A stretch of 64,000 nt of DNA, from contig CAUDNR010002480.1 in the NCBI GenBank assembly GCA_958430865.1, forward strand, positions 23,213 to 87,212. The letters run 5' to 3'. This stretch comes from Entrophospora sp. SA101. Taxonomy: Eukaryota; Glomeromycota; Glomeromycetes; Entrophosporales; Entrophosporaceae. Every line of letters starts with the position of its first letter. Position 1 is the stretch's first letter. Below, piece after piece: positions 1 through 12,395 of this stretch. The notes under the pieces are model-generated. The model made no database searches and was not told the DNA's origin. It saw only the letters and a list, made by a program, of their open reading frames with translations. The position numbers and the translations under genes were made by a program.

Positions 1-3000
1 AGAACCAATGGAAGAAGATGAGTCGCCCACTTCATTATACAAGGCATCAACTACAAATCAACTAGCCGAAGACTTTAATAAGAAATTAAGGCTTGATAAA
101 TTATTTCTTTTGGACTTTAGACTTTGGAAAGAAGCTCGATCTGGTCTAAAAAAATTGTATATCAAAACTTTAGCTACTGACCCTGAATATAAGAAAATAA
201 TGGGTAATTTTTTTTATAACAAAAAAAAAAAACTAATCATACATTATAAAATTCTAAAAATTCTACAAATCCATTTTATTATTAATAGGTATACGATTTG
301 CTAGAAATTACGTGAAAATTGCCAAAGCCTTTCTTACTCCTGATCGTGAGCCTGAATATTCAATTATACTTTTTTCAATACAACTTTTTCCTATCGCAAC
401 AATATCATCAATACTTGTTAACAAATATCATTTTCTTAGTACAATATTTGCAGTGTTTCACACTTTTTTCACATCAGATGCTGTTGGAGATGTAAAAGAT
501 ATTGATCCATCTGCCAGAATTAATTGTGAAGCTCCTAGTTTTAAAAATAGATGTTATTTTCATATATTTAGTGATTTCAAAAATATAATGAGCACCACAG
601 CTGTAAAAGAGTCAGTTCATAGACATTCACAATATTTAGTTCAATATCTTAACTTGATCACTCTGTTTCAAGGAATGAATCCCAACGTACGTGCTACCCA
701 ACAACATGTTGAATATGAGACTGAAAGTTGGGTGAATGCTTTCAATGTTACGTTACAAATAGCAAAAAGTTGTCGCCAGTTTTCTGAATGTTATACAGTG
801 AATACAAAGGTCTTGTCTATAACAATACGTAAAACTTTAAAAAAATTATACGAGTGGTGTGCAAGACATGTAGAAGATGACATGGATAATATGGATGAAA
901 CAAATGACGAACAACAGGTGACAGATACAAATTTCAATACTAACGAATCATATGCCCCCTTTTCAAGAGATATGAAATATTCATATTATACCAGAATAGA
1001 GGATTCAGAAGACAATTCGATTATGTTGCGCGATTCAGATTTTCATGATGTAATGTTTCCACAGAATCCATATTCGCCCACTTACAGAGTTATAAAGTTT
1101 GATGTCTCGTCACAGCCTGTCAGTTTTCATCATCCATTGCATTGGTTTCTTGCTCAGTTAATTGAAAATGTTGAATTGCTGGATGAAGATTTGTTGAAAC
1201 AAAATGGTTGGGATAGCTTTCAAAATATGGTGATGGACATTAATTCTGAAAATGCAGATGATTCGTCTATAGTGATACGAGCTCGTGAAAAAATGTTGGC
1301 AATACTAGATTATCCTTTAAGAGGTAATATTTTTAATGGACCTTTTTGTGTGTAAATGGAAAATATATTAACTATTACTATTACTATTACTATTTCTAGT
1401 ATTGGTATTGTTAGTGCAAATAAGAGCAGGTCTATGGGTTCGAAATGGTTTTGGTATTCGTAGTCAGGTATAGTATATTATATAATAAATCTAAATTTTA
1501 TTATTATAATACCAAACAAAGTATCTTTAATATTTAATCTTTTTTTTTTTTAAATTAAAAGTGTCATCATTATCGGGATGTCTCTCTTCGAGAAAATACA
1601 TATGATGAAGACGTTTTCTTAATTCAGACTGCATTTATAATTTTGGATCCTGACCTTGTTCTTGCCACAATTTTAGATCGATTTGACCTTATTGATTGGT
1701 TCAATGGAAAAAGCTCTCACAAAACATATGATTCTACACAGTTAACTTTTATTGTAGAAGAACTTTTAATACTACTCATCACATGTGTAAATGAACGAAC
1801 AAATGCTGCTGGTTTGAGCATCGAAGAGGAAATCAAAAGTGAAATAATACACAGTTTATGCCTTGGACCATTGGCTTATTCCGAACTTTCTAAACGTATA
1901 CCAGAACGCCTTACACAAAGTACATCATTTGACAAAGTCTTACCAGATCTTGCCAATTATCGATCACCGGATAGTCTAACAGATAATGGATTATATGAAT
2001 TAAAAGACCAGTATTTTGATGATGTAGATCCTTACTTTATGCATTACTCGCGTAACAATAGAGAAGAGGCTGAAGATGTTTTGAAAAATAGGTCAAAGAA
2101 AAAAATGGATGATTCTGAAAAGGACAAAACTCCATTGATAATTCCAAAGCTTGTACCTATAACCAAGGGACCTTATGTAAAATTAGGAAACATATTACAT
2201 GTGAGATTGATGAATCAAATTATTTACTATTCTTTATGGAATGTCAAAAAGGATAACAAAATCAAATCTGACACAATTATGGAAGAAGCTCTACATTTGA
2301 TCATCTTGGCCTTATTAGATGAAAATAATGATGCAATAAAGGAATATAAACGAAAAGGAAAACAAAAGGCATCAGATAATATTTTATCAACAAATGATAC
2401 TTATTATCCTACAGGATTTATGTATTATGCAGTATCTGATCGTTTCCAAGATCCTGATGTTAATATAATGAAGTCGCCAGTTTCTACTAATACTCTATTA
2501 GATTTGTTATTAGACTTATCCTCAAATTCAAATTTCAAAGACTACCATCATAAAATAAATTATATTTTGGACCAATTTGAAAAACATAGTAATGAAAATG
2601 TGAGATTTGTGATCAGTAATCATCGTGAAAAATTGAATGACAAACTACAAACTAAAGGTAGTGAGGATACCGAACTTACCGAACAAGAAAAGAAAAAAAA
2701 AGCAGCCAAGGAAAGGCAAAAAAAGATAATGGAACAATTTGCTAAAGCACAACAAAGCTTTATAGATAAGCATGAAAGTTTTTACGATATTGATGAGGGC
2801 ATGTATGATGATGAATGGGAAATAACTACTGATGAACATTTGGAGGGTGACTTGTCAAAAGAAACAATTTGGCCATTCCCAACAGGAACTTGTATAGTGT
2901 GTCAAGAGGATACCAATTCATCATCATTATATGGAATGCTGGGATTGATTCAACCGTCTACTTTGATGCGAAGAACTCCATTTAATGACAATGATTTTGT

Positions 3001-5734
3001 TTTTGAAACCATTAATTTACCAGAGAATTTAGATAACAAATATGATAGAAGTATGCCTTATGGTGTTGCTTCGTCTCTATATTCGGCTGATGACAATTCA
3101 TCAAAATCATCACGTGTATTGTTAAGTAAAGGATTTCCTTCAGATTCATGTAGGCTAGGAATGTATGCGTCAACATGTGGACATTTAATGCATGTAAAAT
3201 GTTTTGATAATTATTTCTTATCTTTAGAACAAAGGCATCAATTACAATTGACCAGAAATCATCCAGAAGATGTGAAACGTAAAGAGTTCTTGTGTCCTTT
3301 ATGCAAAAGTCTAGGAAATGTATTATTCCCAATAACGTGGAAAGGGAAAAAGGAAGTATTTCCTGGTGTGCTGGAAGTACAAGAAGATTTTGGGACATGG
3401 ATAAATAGTAAATGTATGGCGGGAATGACGAAATTAAATTCATTTGCACAATCATTAGATCAAACAGTTTTTAATGAACCACCTAGGCGATACACACAAA
3501 ATTTAAGAAACTCTTTTGATGTTAGAGATTTGGCTCAGACAACTGGATTTTCACCTTTGGCTCAAACACAAAGACGACGTAATAGTAGTGGAGCTGGTAG
3601 ATTTATTTCACAAATAGTTCATATGTTGAGAACACCGACTCAACCAACAGATGATAACACTGGTGGTCCAATTATTGGTGGTCCTGGTGACGAATTCCAA
3701 CCAAATATAGTTGCTGCATCATCGTCATCAACATCAGCAGCAGCATCAAGAAATGATGGATTAGATGAGGATCGTATTATAACAATTCGCATGTATGATC
3801 TTTTGGCAGAAGTTGTGGAAAAGTTAGTCAGTAGTAATAAATTGGAAATAACTTTTCAGACTACAGAGAAGTCTTTAAAACATATTGAGTACATGTGGGA
3901 TCTATTTGGATACACAATATCATGTATTGAGATAAGCCAGAGAGGCGTTGGTAACTCGGTTAATGAAAATCAACAAGTCACAACATTAATGAATGGAATC
4001 AATTCACAGACATCAACACTGCTTAGAATTCTTTCTGAAACACTAGATTCATATTTAAATATAATGTTAGCAGGCCAAGAGTACGAAGTAAGATTGAAAC
4101 AGATAGCAACACATCGTCTTCAACAAATATTCTATGAACATCCGCTTCTACAGCCAAATAAAGCAGAACAAGATATAATATCAAATCCATTACCTGATAG
4201 TACACGAAGGATCAACGGACTATTTGATAAAAGTTTTCTTTTCACAAAAGTAAAACCTTTATTACTTGAAGATCCTTTCTTAATACTTGTTGAGTTATGT
4301 ATGTACACAGTCACAGCACTGGATTATGATGTACATCATTTGATGCATTTATTATTCATAGCAGAAATTGCCAGAACAATTATTTCATTAATTGAATCTA
4401 CTTTTAATGAAAACACAAAATCATGGACGGAAGATCCACGACTAAAGGAGCTTTTAAAAAACCAACAACAACATCAACAAGTACAACAACAACAAGAAGA
4501 ACAGCAGCAACAACAGCAGCAAAATAAAAAACAAAAAACAAATGGTACACAAGGTTTTAATAATAATTGTTGTTATAATGATAGCAACAATAACAACTCA
4601 ATAAGAAGTTTCACTTTCTGGATTATGAGACAATTGGGATATAACGATCAAATTATATTAAAATTTTTAAATGAGATTGGCGATCAAATGTTTGCAAAAA
4701 TCATAAGATCATTTAGTTTACCATATTTGAGGAAATGTATAATATTATTACACGCAAGGTTTGGTGTTGTGTTTCCAAGTTCTGAAACAGAGAAACTCAA
4801 AACTGATGAGATAGAATTCGTTAGGCTATGTAAATTGTTGAGACTTCCTTCAATGTTAGAAGAAATTTGTGCGATAAACACCGATACAACAACGGATTTT
4901 ACAAAATTAGCAGTTATTGCAGGTTGGTGTCATCACTTGTTTGTGCTTCGACAAGAGTTATCACTACCCTTCACACAATCAGTCACAACGCCAATAGATA
5001 GAAATAATACAACAAACTTGCTTGTATCAAGCAGCGTGGCCATTCGCAGTAGCTCACAAACATCAGCGAATGACCCATATTTCATAGATATTCAACTTAA
5101 TCATCCAGCTATATTTGAGCTTATTGGTTTACCAAAAAGGCTAGACTTTTTGTTTGAAGAAAGCATGAGAAGAGTGTGTAAAAAGTGTAATACTATACCA
5201 AATGAACCTGCATTGTGTTTATTGTGTGGTGCATTTGTTTGTAGTCAGAGTTATTGTTGTTTTGAATCAGAAAGAGGTGAATGCAATAATCATGCTAGAA
5301 GGTAAAATGAAATTTGATAACTCATTCATTAATCAATGATTAATAATTAATATTAACACAAAACGTTTCATTTCCAATTTAGTTGTGGCGGCGATAAAGG
5401 GATTTATCTATTAGTGAAAAAATGTGTATTATTATTACTTCATAACGATAATGGATGTTTTATGAATGCACCATATCTTGACACACACGGAGAAGTTGAT
5501 CATGGATTAAAGTAATTATTATTATTGTTAGAACTATTCGTTTAATCAATAATATCTATTGCTAATTATTTTATTTATTATTTATAATATTTTCTAAGAC
5601 GCGGCAAACCTCAATATCTTAATCAAAAAAGGTATGACGAAATTCGTAGATTATGGATAACGCACGGTGTTCCAGTACAAATTGCAAGAAAAATTGAACA
5701 AATATTTGATGTTGGAGGGTGGTCAACAATGTAA
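1..5734 (+). CDS. UBR1: UBR1-type N-recognin E3 ubiquitin ligase, 3' part (left copy)
   Basis: Partial at the window edge; the start and UBR box lie outside. Exons as read: <1-203, 289-1323, 1400-1467, 1562-5301, 5383-5511, 5599-5734. All junctions are GT-AG and keep frame. Visible parts are the central helical region (LRNYV-like core after the first intron), the conserved RAGLWVRNGFGIRSQ block spanning exon 3, a RING-H2 domain (CIVCQ near 2890, then CGHLMHVKCF, CPLC near 3295), a Gln/Asn-rich linker at about 4460-4600, and the Cys-rich C-terminal autoinhibitory-type domain (about 5160-5730). The family recognises N-degrons and ubiquitinates substrates with a RAD6-type E2. Within the window it is the mirror of the right copy. 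Whether the left copy is complete cannot be seen. Confidence 0.93.
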
Positions 5735-6154
5735 TATATATCAAACCTTAGTTGATCGATCAGTTAGTTATTAATAGCAATAATAATAATTGTAACAACA
5801 GTAATAGTAGCGAGCAGTGTATATCTTTTTACATTATTGTTATTATTATTATTATTATTAATATTTAATTTCTATTTTCTTTTGTTAAATATTTAATTTT
5901 TTTATTTTACTATCTTTATTATTATTATTAAATAAAATCCTACTTTTTCTAAGAAAAGAAGTGTACCATCTTTATTATATTGATTGTTGGGTCATCCGGG
6001 TCACTTTTTTTTGAAATTTTCTTTCACGTGATCAAATAATATTAACATTTCTTTGCCTTTTGACTATTTGGACTAGAGTAATAATAATAAAATTCACATT
6101 GTTCACCACAAACAAAACATATCTTATTTACATGAATAATATTAAATTTCCATG
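5735..6154. other. Non-genic: UBR1 3' flank
   Basis: AT-only sequence with ATT/TTA runs (5829-5860, 5920-5935) after the UBR1 stop. Around 6060-6120 an antisense fragment reads roughly CFVCGEQCEF, which belongs with the decayed Cys-rich ORF next to it. No intact gene. The mirror is 38858-39277. Confidence 0.5.
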
Positions 6155-6379
6155 CTACTTTTGCGAATTTAATTTATCATTGACTTTTACTTTTAAAAAT
6201 AATCCCGAGAACTCATCTTGTTGAACTTCTGAGGTTAAGCCTTTGAAAGAGTTCCCGCAAGTGTACTGAATGCCATCTAAAAATCTACTTAATTTAGCAG
6301 ATTCTTTATGGTCAAGTTTCCATTTATCTATCACACGCATTCTCCGCATTGATACTGACATTTTTTGCACATTGTGCAC
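6155..6379 (-). pseudogene. Remnant of a Cys-rich ORF (left copy)
   Basis: A 74-codon open stretch containing IDKWKLDHKESAKL and YTCGNSF. In other frames close by, fragments such as CKKCQYQCGEC (upstream) and CFVCGEQCEF (downstream) appear, separated by stops. The repeated CxxC pairs suggest a decayed zinc-binding repeat protein, but the family is not identified. It lies tail-to-tail with UBR1. Calling it a pseudogene is inference from the frame breaks; the mirror 38633-38857 has the same breaks. Confidence 0.35.
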
Positions 6380-6424
6380 TATGACTAAACCTCATTCTTC
6401 AATAATGGTTACATTTCCATCTAA

Positions 6425-6615
6425 GGAATGAATTAAATAAAGAAGTGGATGAGAAAATAAATAAAGAGATAATGAAAAAATGGAAATGTTATAATGACAA
6501 AATGAAGAGGTGGTGAACAAAGAAATAAATAGAGGTGGATAATGGATGAAAAGATAAATGTGAAAATTGACGAAGGAGCGGATGAGATAGTGAGAAAATG
6601 AAGAAATACTGACGA
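6425..6615. repeat. Degenerate purine-rich repeat tract
   Basis: About 190 bp of imperfect repeats built from words like GAAATGAAGA, GGTGGATAA and AAATAAAGA on the plus strand, nearly free of C. The open frame it generates on the other strand is a biased Phe/Ile/Leu string with no protein character. The mirror is 38397-38587. Confidence 0.5.
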
Positions 6616-7329
6616 AGTCCTGCCTAACAAAATATTCAATAATTAATTAATTATCTTTTTTATTTTATTATAATATAATAAACCTTTTACAGCTTTTTTA
6701 TTCTTGTTAAATGATGATATTAGGTAGCCTTTTGGGTTAATGCCGATTACAGGTTAACTTTTGGGCAAATAATTCAGCACTTGTCAATAATTAGTTTACG
6801 AATTTACTTTTGCTCTTGCTTACCGCCACTTTCTTGTACCTAGAAAGCTTCGATGAATCTATAAGCGCACTTGATGGTACCGAATAACTGTAAATAAAAA
6901 AATGGCTCTTTACAAAGCCCAGTCAAAATAAAATTAGATCACATGATTTTTACAAAAAATTTTCGCTGATATTTTTATAATGAATATTATATAGTGAGCG
7001 CCGACTAAATGAAGGTTGAAGGCGAAGGATAAAGAATGTTGTAAATAGTGAAAAATGTTTTGTTGTGAGAAAATCAGAGAACTCGAAGATCTTGTTGTTT
7101 GAAAGGAAAGACCCAATTTATCTTCTGGAGAATTTGGGGATTTTCAACTCCTATTTCCAACACTGAATGTTGTGTGTGTTAACAGATATTATTTAGTTTA
7201 AATCTATATTTAAAAAATTTCATATCTTTTCTTTTTTTGTTGTTACTTGTTTACAAATAAATATGTCAAGTAAAAAAATCATAATTTTCGAGATTTTTTA
7301 AGAATGATTCAAAAGCTATTTGTATTTGT
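6616..7329. other. Non-genic AT-rich stretch
   Basis: No coding sequence, RNA gene or repeat recognised on either strand; only short open frames without codon character. The mirror is 37683-38396. Confidence 0.4.
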
Positions 7330-7532
7330 TGTATGCAAAGGGCTGGGGTTTAGCCATTGCACAAATAACATCTGGATGCTTTACTACAAATAACGCAAAA
7401 TATGTTGCAACCACCTTGCTAATTGTGAAAATTTTTAAGTCAACTTATGCTGACGAAAAAACTCAAGAATTTTGTGCCCGAAGACTCAAAAAAAAAATAA
7501 TTAAAAATTTTTTTCCAGTCAAAAATTTTTGA
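7320..7532 (+). pseudogene. Possible BED zinc-finger/hAT transposase N-terminal fragment (left copy)
   Basis: The open frame contains NNAKYV and STYADEKTQEFCARRL. Shifting frame by one base in the middle gives a HLANCENFK-like reading, the layout of the second half of a BED finger (His, hydrophobic, Cys, then a hydrophilic tail). The frameshift and lack of a complete finger argue for decay. Assignment to hAT-type transposases is weak inference. The mirror is 37480-37692. Confidence 0.25.
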
Positions 7533-7890
7533 TCAATTTAAAACTTGCTATATTTTACAATACTTTCCATGCAAAAACTTGGTCATTTTCAGACGTTACC
7601 GTGTATTTTTTTTTTTTTGAATATCGTTACGTAACCTGTTGATCGAACAGCTCTTTGCCAAAAATTTCAATGCTTCCAAAATATATCTTCTTCCAAACAA
7701 TCTTTCAATTGTTCCAAGGGGACAGAGATCGATTTCTAATTGACAGAGTGATTCATTGTCAGAAGAAGGAATTCATTTTAATTTAAAAATTAATAACCCC
7801 AATAATGAACCACTTCTCTCACGTATTATAAATGATTCATGCAGATCTTCCTTGATATATAAAAAAAGATTCATAAAAATTTTTAAAAAA

Positions 7891-8986
7891 ATGATTTTTC
7901 AAAGAAATCTATTGTTCAGTTCGAGACTATCAAATTTTTCATCGTTGATAGGTACATAGAAAAAGTATTGTTTCTAAAAATTCATTAATCAATCTCTCTT
8001 TTTTATAATTCAAAAAAATTAAACACAAAGAAAGATATTAACCCATCAAGATCTATATATGTGATATTATGTAATAAAGTTAATCGATGTAGCATATATA
8101 CCACCTCGCCAGCTTTGAAAGGAGGACTTCGTTCACTACAAAAAACAAAAAAGCATAAGGCAGAAAAACAACGAAAATTAGAAGAATCATCAAAAAAACC
8201 AGACCCAATTGTAGGAAGACCCACACCCTTCACCCGATCATTACTTAAACCCGATGAAATTTTCAAAGTGGCATCAGCAGCGTCGTCAACTACTACCACG
8301 GCGTTAAATACTCCTTCTGGTTTTAATAATTTTTTACTCAATAAAAAAGATGAAAAATTTTTATTTGAGATTACACCTAAAGCTGTTGCAGCAACTGAAA
8401 CAACAACTGACATTAAGAATCCGCCCACGATTTTAGATTCTGCAAATAAAATTGATGATGAAAATAGCAGTACTGAGACTTTAGATGGAAAATCTTTGGA
8501 GATCAAAGTACGTGAAAAAACTGAGATTGAAAAAGTTCAAGTGTTAAAAAAACTTGTAAGTTTACAAAATTCAGATGCCAAGGCTATACAGTTGTATAAT
8601 ATACAAAAGGCAATAGAGGAATTTGGCGGAAATGAGAGAAATACAGGAACACCAGAAGTTCAAGGTATTTTTGTTTTTACAAAGATTTATTTACATATAT
8701 ATAAATACATGTGAAATAATCTTTAATAAATAATAATTGATTAATGTTTTTACTAAAACATATAATATATTTAGCCGCGGTATATACTGTTCGAATTTTA
8801 AATCTACATGATCACTTCAAGAAGTTTCATAAAGATCTTGATAATTATCGTTCATTAAGACATTTAGTACATAAAAGACAAAAGATTTTAAAGTATTTAA
8901 AAAGGGTAAATTTAGAACGATATTATAAATGTCTCGAGAGATTAGGATTGGATGCAAGTGTTATCGAAGGAGAAATTGTAATATAA
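7891..8986 (+). CDS. Mitochondrial small-subunit ribosomal protein uS15 (left copy)
   Basis: Exons 7891-7951, 8035-8664, 8775-8986 give 300 aa. The C-terminal ~70 residues are a uS15 core: VRILNLHDHFKKF, then RSLRHLVHKRQKILKYL and the ending ERYYKCLERLGL, which binds helix h22 of the small-subunit rRNA and the central domain. The N-terminus (MIFQRNLLFSSRLSNF) is Arg/Ser-rich without acids, as in a mitochondrial presequence. A ~200-residue Lys/Ser/Thr-rich linker precedes the core, longer than in bacterial uS15 (89 aa). The last intron is clear. The first is less certain: acceptor 8034 keeps frame from the GTACAT donor, while a rarer GTTGAT donor with an acceptor at about 8089 would also work. 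The start ATG follows a run of A. Confidence 0.88.
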
Positions 8987-9282
8987 ATAAAATAAAATTT
9001 ATATTATTAATTTTTACATTTAATATATTTATTTATGTTTTTCACAAATAATAATAAAATAAAATGTTTTTTGATGTATATATTATTATATTATTTATCT
9101 ATAGGATGATTGATGTATTATATATTGTTTATAGAAAGAATAATGTCTAAATTTTTTTTAAATATTATAAAATTAAGGTTAATTATACAAATGTTGGAAA
9201 TATTAATTATAAATAATAGTAATAATAATAATATTGTGTGTTTGATTGAAGATTAATTAGTAATTATAATATATTTTTTGAT
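8987..9282. other. Non-genic: between convergent uS15 and GOT1
   Basis: Almost pure A/T with ATA and ATT runs; presumably the two 3' UTRs. Nothing else seen. The mirror is 35730-36025. Confidence 0.5.
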
Positions 9283-10057
9283 TTATACTGGTAATTTAGC
9301 ACCTGTTAATTTATCTACAAACTAAGGACAAAAGAAAATAAATAAATAATCAGTCAATTAATTATTGTTTGATTTATCTATTCATTATGAATTTTATTTT
9401 ACCTGTGCAATTCCTGGTGCACTAAGTATATTTCCAATTAAAGGAATTCTTCTAAGAACTCTTACTATAACTGGGAAAAAATCACTAAGAATCAATTGTA
9501 ATAATGATGTTATTATTATTAAAGTTAATGATCTTGTATAATTAATTCAAAGTATCAATTAAGAATAGTCTTTTTTTTCTATTTACCCAAATAAATTGAA
9601 AACCCCAAAAAGTTCAATAATTATTCCTAGGAAAGGCCATTTAACAAATACCAATACAATCCCACCAAAGAAACATATGGTTCCACGAATTTTATCTTTA
9701 CGTGAAAAAAAAGCAATCGTTTTATCAAATCCTATAATTAATAATATTCCTGATAAAAATAGTATCTTTAATAATATATTTTATAAAGGGAAAATAAATT
9801 AACGAATGACTAATTAAGTTTATCAAAAAAAGTTATTATTTAAAATTAAAATATGAAAACATACATTTCCGATTGCCAATAAGCCACCATCAAAGAATAA
9901 CACAACACCAAGGAACATAAATAATGTTCCGAATGCTGTTAAACCAACTCCAATCTCTTTATATTTAATAGAAAACAAATATTGTTATGAATCGTTGTGA
10001 TTACAGAAAAGGAAAATCTGTTGAAATTTACATACTTTGAGTATCTGATAGCCACAT
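9283..10057 (-). CDS. GOT1: GOT1 Golgi/ER vesicle-transport membrane protein (left copy)
   Basis: Minus-strand exons 10057-10036, 9956-9865, 9765-9587, 9484-9403, 9321-9283; 414 nt, 137 aa, matching the family length (about 138). It starts MWLSDTQKIGVGL, like yeast and human GOT1. Four membrane segments follow, with LLAIGN and the loop [10 protein letters not shown] after segment 2, then [26 protein letters not shown] and a C-terminal FVDKLTG. The family acts in ER-Golgi traffic, affecting COPII/SNARE function. The acceptor at 9485 was chosen because it gives the family's gapless LFG-DFFPV join; an earlier AG would add about 15 residues. It lies tail-to-tail with uS15 about 296 bp away. Confidence 0.93.
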
Positions 10058-10288
10058 CTTGAATTATAAAAAAATAATTTTCAAAGAAAAAAAAATATAA
10101 TAATAAAAAAAACGTGCCCAATTTTGAGTTGGCTGTCAATTAAATTATTACTATTATAAAATTTACTATTATAAAATTTACTATTACTATTACTATTACT
10201 ATTATAATTATTATTTTACCGAATCCGAATCAAGTACGACATAACGTTAGAATTAATTTTTTGATCAAGAATTCATTCATTCATTATT

Positions 10289-10323
<35 letters not shown>

Positions 10324-10354
10324 TTATTTATTTATTTATTTATTATAAAATACA
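10058..10354. promoter_or_regulatory. Divergent intergenic region, GOT1 / cytochrome b5 gene
   Basis: The 297 bp between the two divergent starts must hold both promoters. It contains an ACT/ATT array (10140-10215) and an ATTT array (about 10275-10345) ending just before the cytochrome b5 start. No specific factor site is recognised. The mirror is 34658-34954, with identical microsatellite lengths. Confidence 0.45.
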
Positions 10355-11433
10355 ATGTATTCTTTAGCTTCTAGACTTTATAATAGTGTATTCAGCGATC
10401 CCACCGAACAAAATTCTGCAGTGGACAATGAGCAAGAAAGTGATGTAAAGATAGAGGCGACTTCTTCAAATTCAACCAACAATCCTGAAATCGATGTACC
10501 CATAACTATTAATTCAAATCTTGTAATCTCGGTTAATGATGGTAGAAAACACTTTTATACATACATACATATACACGCATGGTCCAAACCGACGTGATTA
10601 ACTACTAATTTTGTTGTTAATTATAACAGAGTCAACAACAACATTTCCAATGATAAATAGTCCACAACGTGCCAAATCACCAATAAATCCATCAGCATCA
10701 TCATCATCATCATCATCATCATCACTAACAGTAAGCAAGTCTAAAAAGTTGACTCCTATAGAGAAATCTAATAAATTGCGGAAAAAAATTATACTAGAAC
10801 CTGGACATTCATCTCTGGATTGGGCAAAACTTAAGAGTAGTGGAGTCGATTTAAAAGTAAGATATGTTATGTGTTTGTTTGAACGGGATTGCTAATTAAT
10901 TTATGACTAATATTTTTTATTATTAGGGAGTTTCAGAAATAAGAAATTATACACTTGAAGAATTAAAGAAACATAATAGAAGAGATGATGCATGGTCAGC
11001 GTTTAATGGAAAGATATATAACATTACTCCATATATAAAATTTCATCCTGGTGGTTAGTATAGAAATGGATGGCGTATTTTTTAATGTAGTTTTCAAATT
11101 AATAAGATAAGATGGCAATGGGAATTAAATTTATGTGATGTGTAAAAAAAGAAGAAATTAATTAAAAAATCTTTGTAACTGAACTTTTTAGGCGAAAAAG
11201 AATTAATGCGAGGAGCAGGAAAGGATGGAACAAAATTATTTAGTAAGCAGGCTCATTTGATAAATAATTTTTTTTATCATTTTGTTTTTTGAAAAGATGG
11301 ATGAGAAAAATTAATCTTATTTATTATTTATTAATCAGTGGATATTCATGCATGGATTAATTATGAATTAATGTTAGATGAATGTTTTGTTGGATATCTA
11401 GTTGGTGGAAGTCATAATTTATTAGTTGGATAA
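10355..11433 (+). CDS. Cytochrome b5 heme-binding domain protein, IRC21/CYB5R4-N-terminus type (left copy)
   Basis: Exons 10355-10541, 10630-10856, 10927-11053, 11192-11242, 11339-11433 give 228 aa. The C-terminal half is a cytochrome b5 domain: YTLEELKKHNRRDDAW, then IKFHPGG (first axial heme His) and LFMDIHAWINYE (second axial His). Just before it is LEPGHSSLDWAKLKSSG, the leader found ahead of the b5 domain of CYB5R4 (Ncb5or) and yeast Irc21. There is no reductase domain or membrane anchor, so it is probably a soluble electron carrier. The N-terminal ~90 residues are Ser/Asn-rich with a polySer run coded by a TCA microsatellite (about 10697-10724). The specific partner is unknown. Confidence 0.88.
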
Positions 11434-11526
11434 AAAGATTTTTCAAAGAATAAAAACAATTATAAATTATAAAATTTATAAAATTAAAAAGCTTTATTTC
11501 TTTCTGTTTAAATAATCTATAATTGA

Positions 11527-12023
11527 TTATATCTTTCCCTGTTCTTTTAATTCTTTTTTTTCTTTATCACTAAGAGTCCAAAATGAATCCATCTTACTTT
11601 TGTACCATCTTCTAATCTACAAATTAAAATAAATTATTTATTAAAAATAAAATTTTTTTTTAAAGCATAAAAATACATGTATACATATATATATATATAT
11701 ATATATAACTACCGGTATAAAACAATGATCTTTTTGATCAAAATCTGCATATAATACTAAATATACACCTGTAACTAAAAATAGTAAAAGCACGAATGAA
11801 TCGATGAACTAAACTAATTAAAACAACTTGGTCAATTTAGTTTTGAATGGAAGATAGTTTTCTTACCAAGTGTTATTCCTACGCTAAATATATAATATGG
11901 CCTGGAATGTGGGGAAAAAAGTGGAGCTTTGTTAAATTTAATACTATTGTTACCAATAATCTGTTTACTACGAGCTTCTTGACGCAGTGTGTCAAGTGTA
12001 TTGTTATTATTTTCAGAAGTCAT
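11527..12023 (-). CDS. Small single-span membrane protein, 102 aa, unidentified (left copy)
   Basis: Minus-strand exons 12023-11867, 11774-11713, 11616-11527 join in frame to 102 aa. Residues 1-42 are polar (Asn-rich, then KFNKAPLFSP). One hydrophobic span (YYIFSVGITLGVTGVYLVLY, about 43-63) follows, then a basic tail WYKSKMDSFWTLSDKEKKEL. I do not recognise the family. Size and topology fit small mitochondrial or ER membrane proteins, but that is only a guess. Support for reality is three exons with clean GT-AG introns and preserved phase. Intron 2 holds a TA microsatellite. The gene is tail-to-tail with the cytochrome b5 gene (93 bp apart). Confidence 0.75.
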
Positions 12024-12204
12024 TATTAATTTGTTAATATTTAATATTTAAAAAGTAGCTTGTCAATTAATAAATTTTGCTTATCATCCAATCAAATTCG
12101 TTTGATATAGTAAAAATCTCCGTCGTATCATTTATTACTACTATTTAACAAACTATTTGATAGACTGAAAAGAAAAAAAGAAGATGAGCTAAGTGGAAAT
12201 AAAG

Positions 12205-12395
12205 AAATAGCAAGATTTCTTTTATGTATGTAAAAAAAATATACAGAGGATATACATTATATTGAATTGATTCCATTTATGAATTCAAAAATATTGAAAA
12301 TGTGGTTTTAGTGAAGTTCGTAAAGCCGTTTGGATTATCAGTGATAAAAATTAAAAAAGAATATATAACTCAAGTGATACAATTTTATGATTTTC
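12205..12395 (+). pseudogene. Short remnant of Glomeromycotina-type protein kinase (left copy)
   Basis: The nucleotide sequence resembles 50723-50915: a segment reading roughly IPFNEFKNIE, a diverged F-S-E-V-R-K-A-V-W stretch, then YNSSD, spread over several frames with stops. It corresponds to the start of the kinase N-lobe including the glycine-rich loop region. Nothing of the rest of the domain follows. The mirror is 32617-32807. Confidence 0.4.

Noticed and set aside
3012..3455. 147-codon antisense open frame within UBR1 (mirror 41557-42000)
   Set aside because: It lies wholly inside the RING-coding exon; its open state follows from the sense codon usage and it has no motif or splice context.
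8003..8506. 167-codon antisense frame opposite the uS15 linker (mirror 36506-37009)
   Set aside because: A shadow of the Ser/Thr/Lys-rich linker; the Val/Ser/Phe composition is complementary to it. The sense strand has the recognisable uS15 core.
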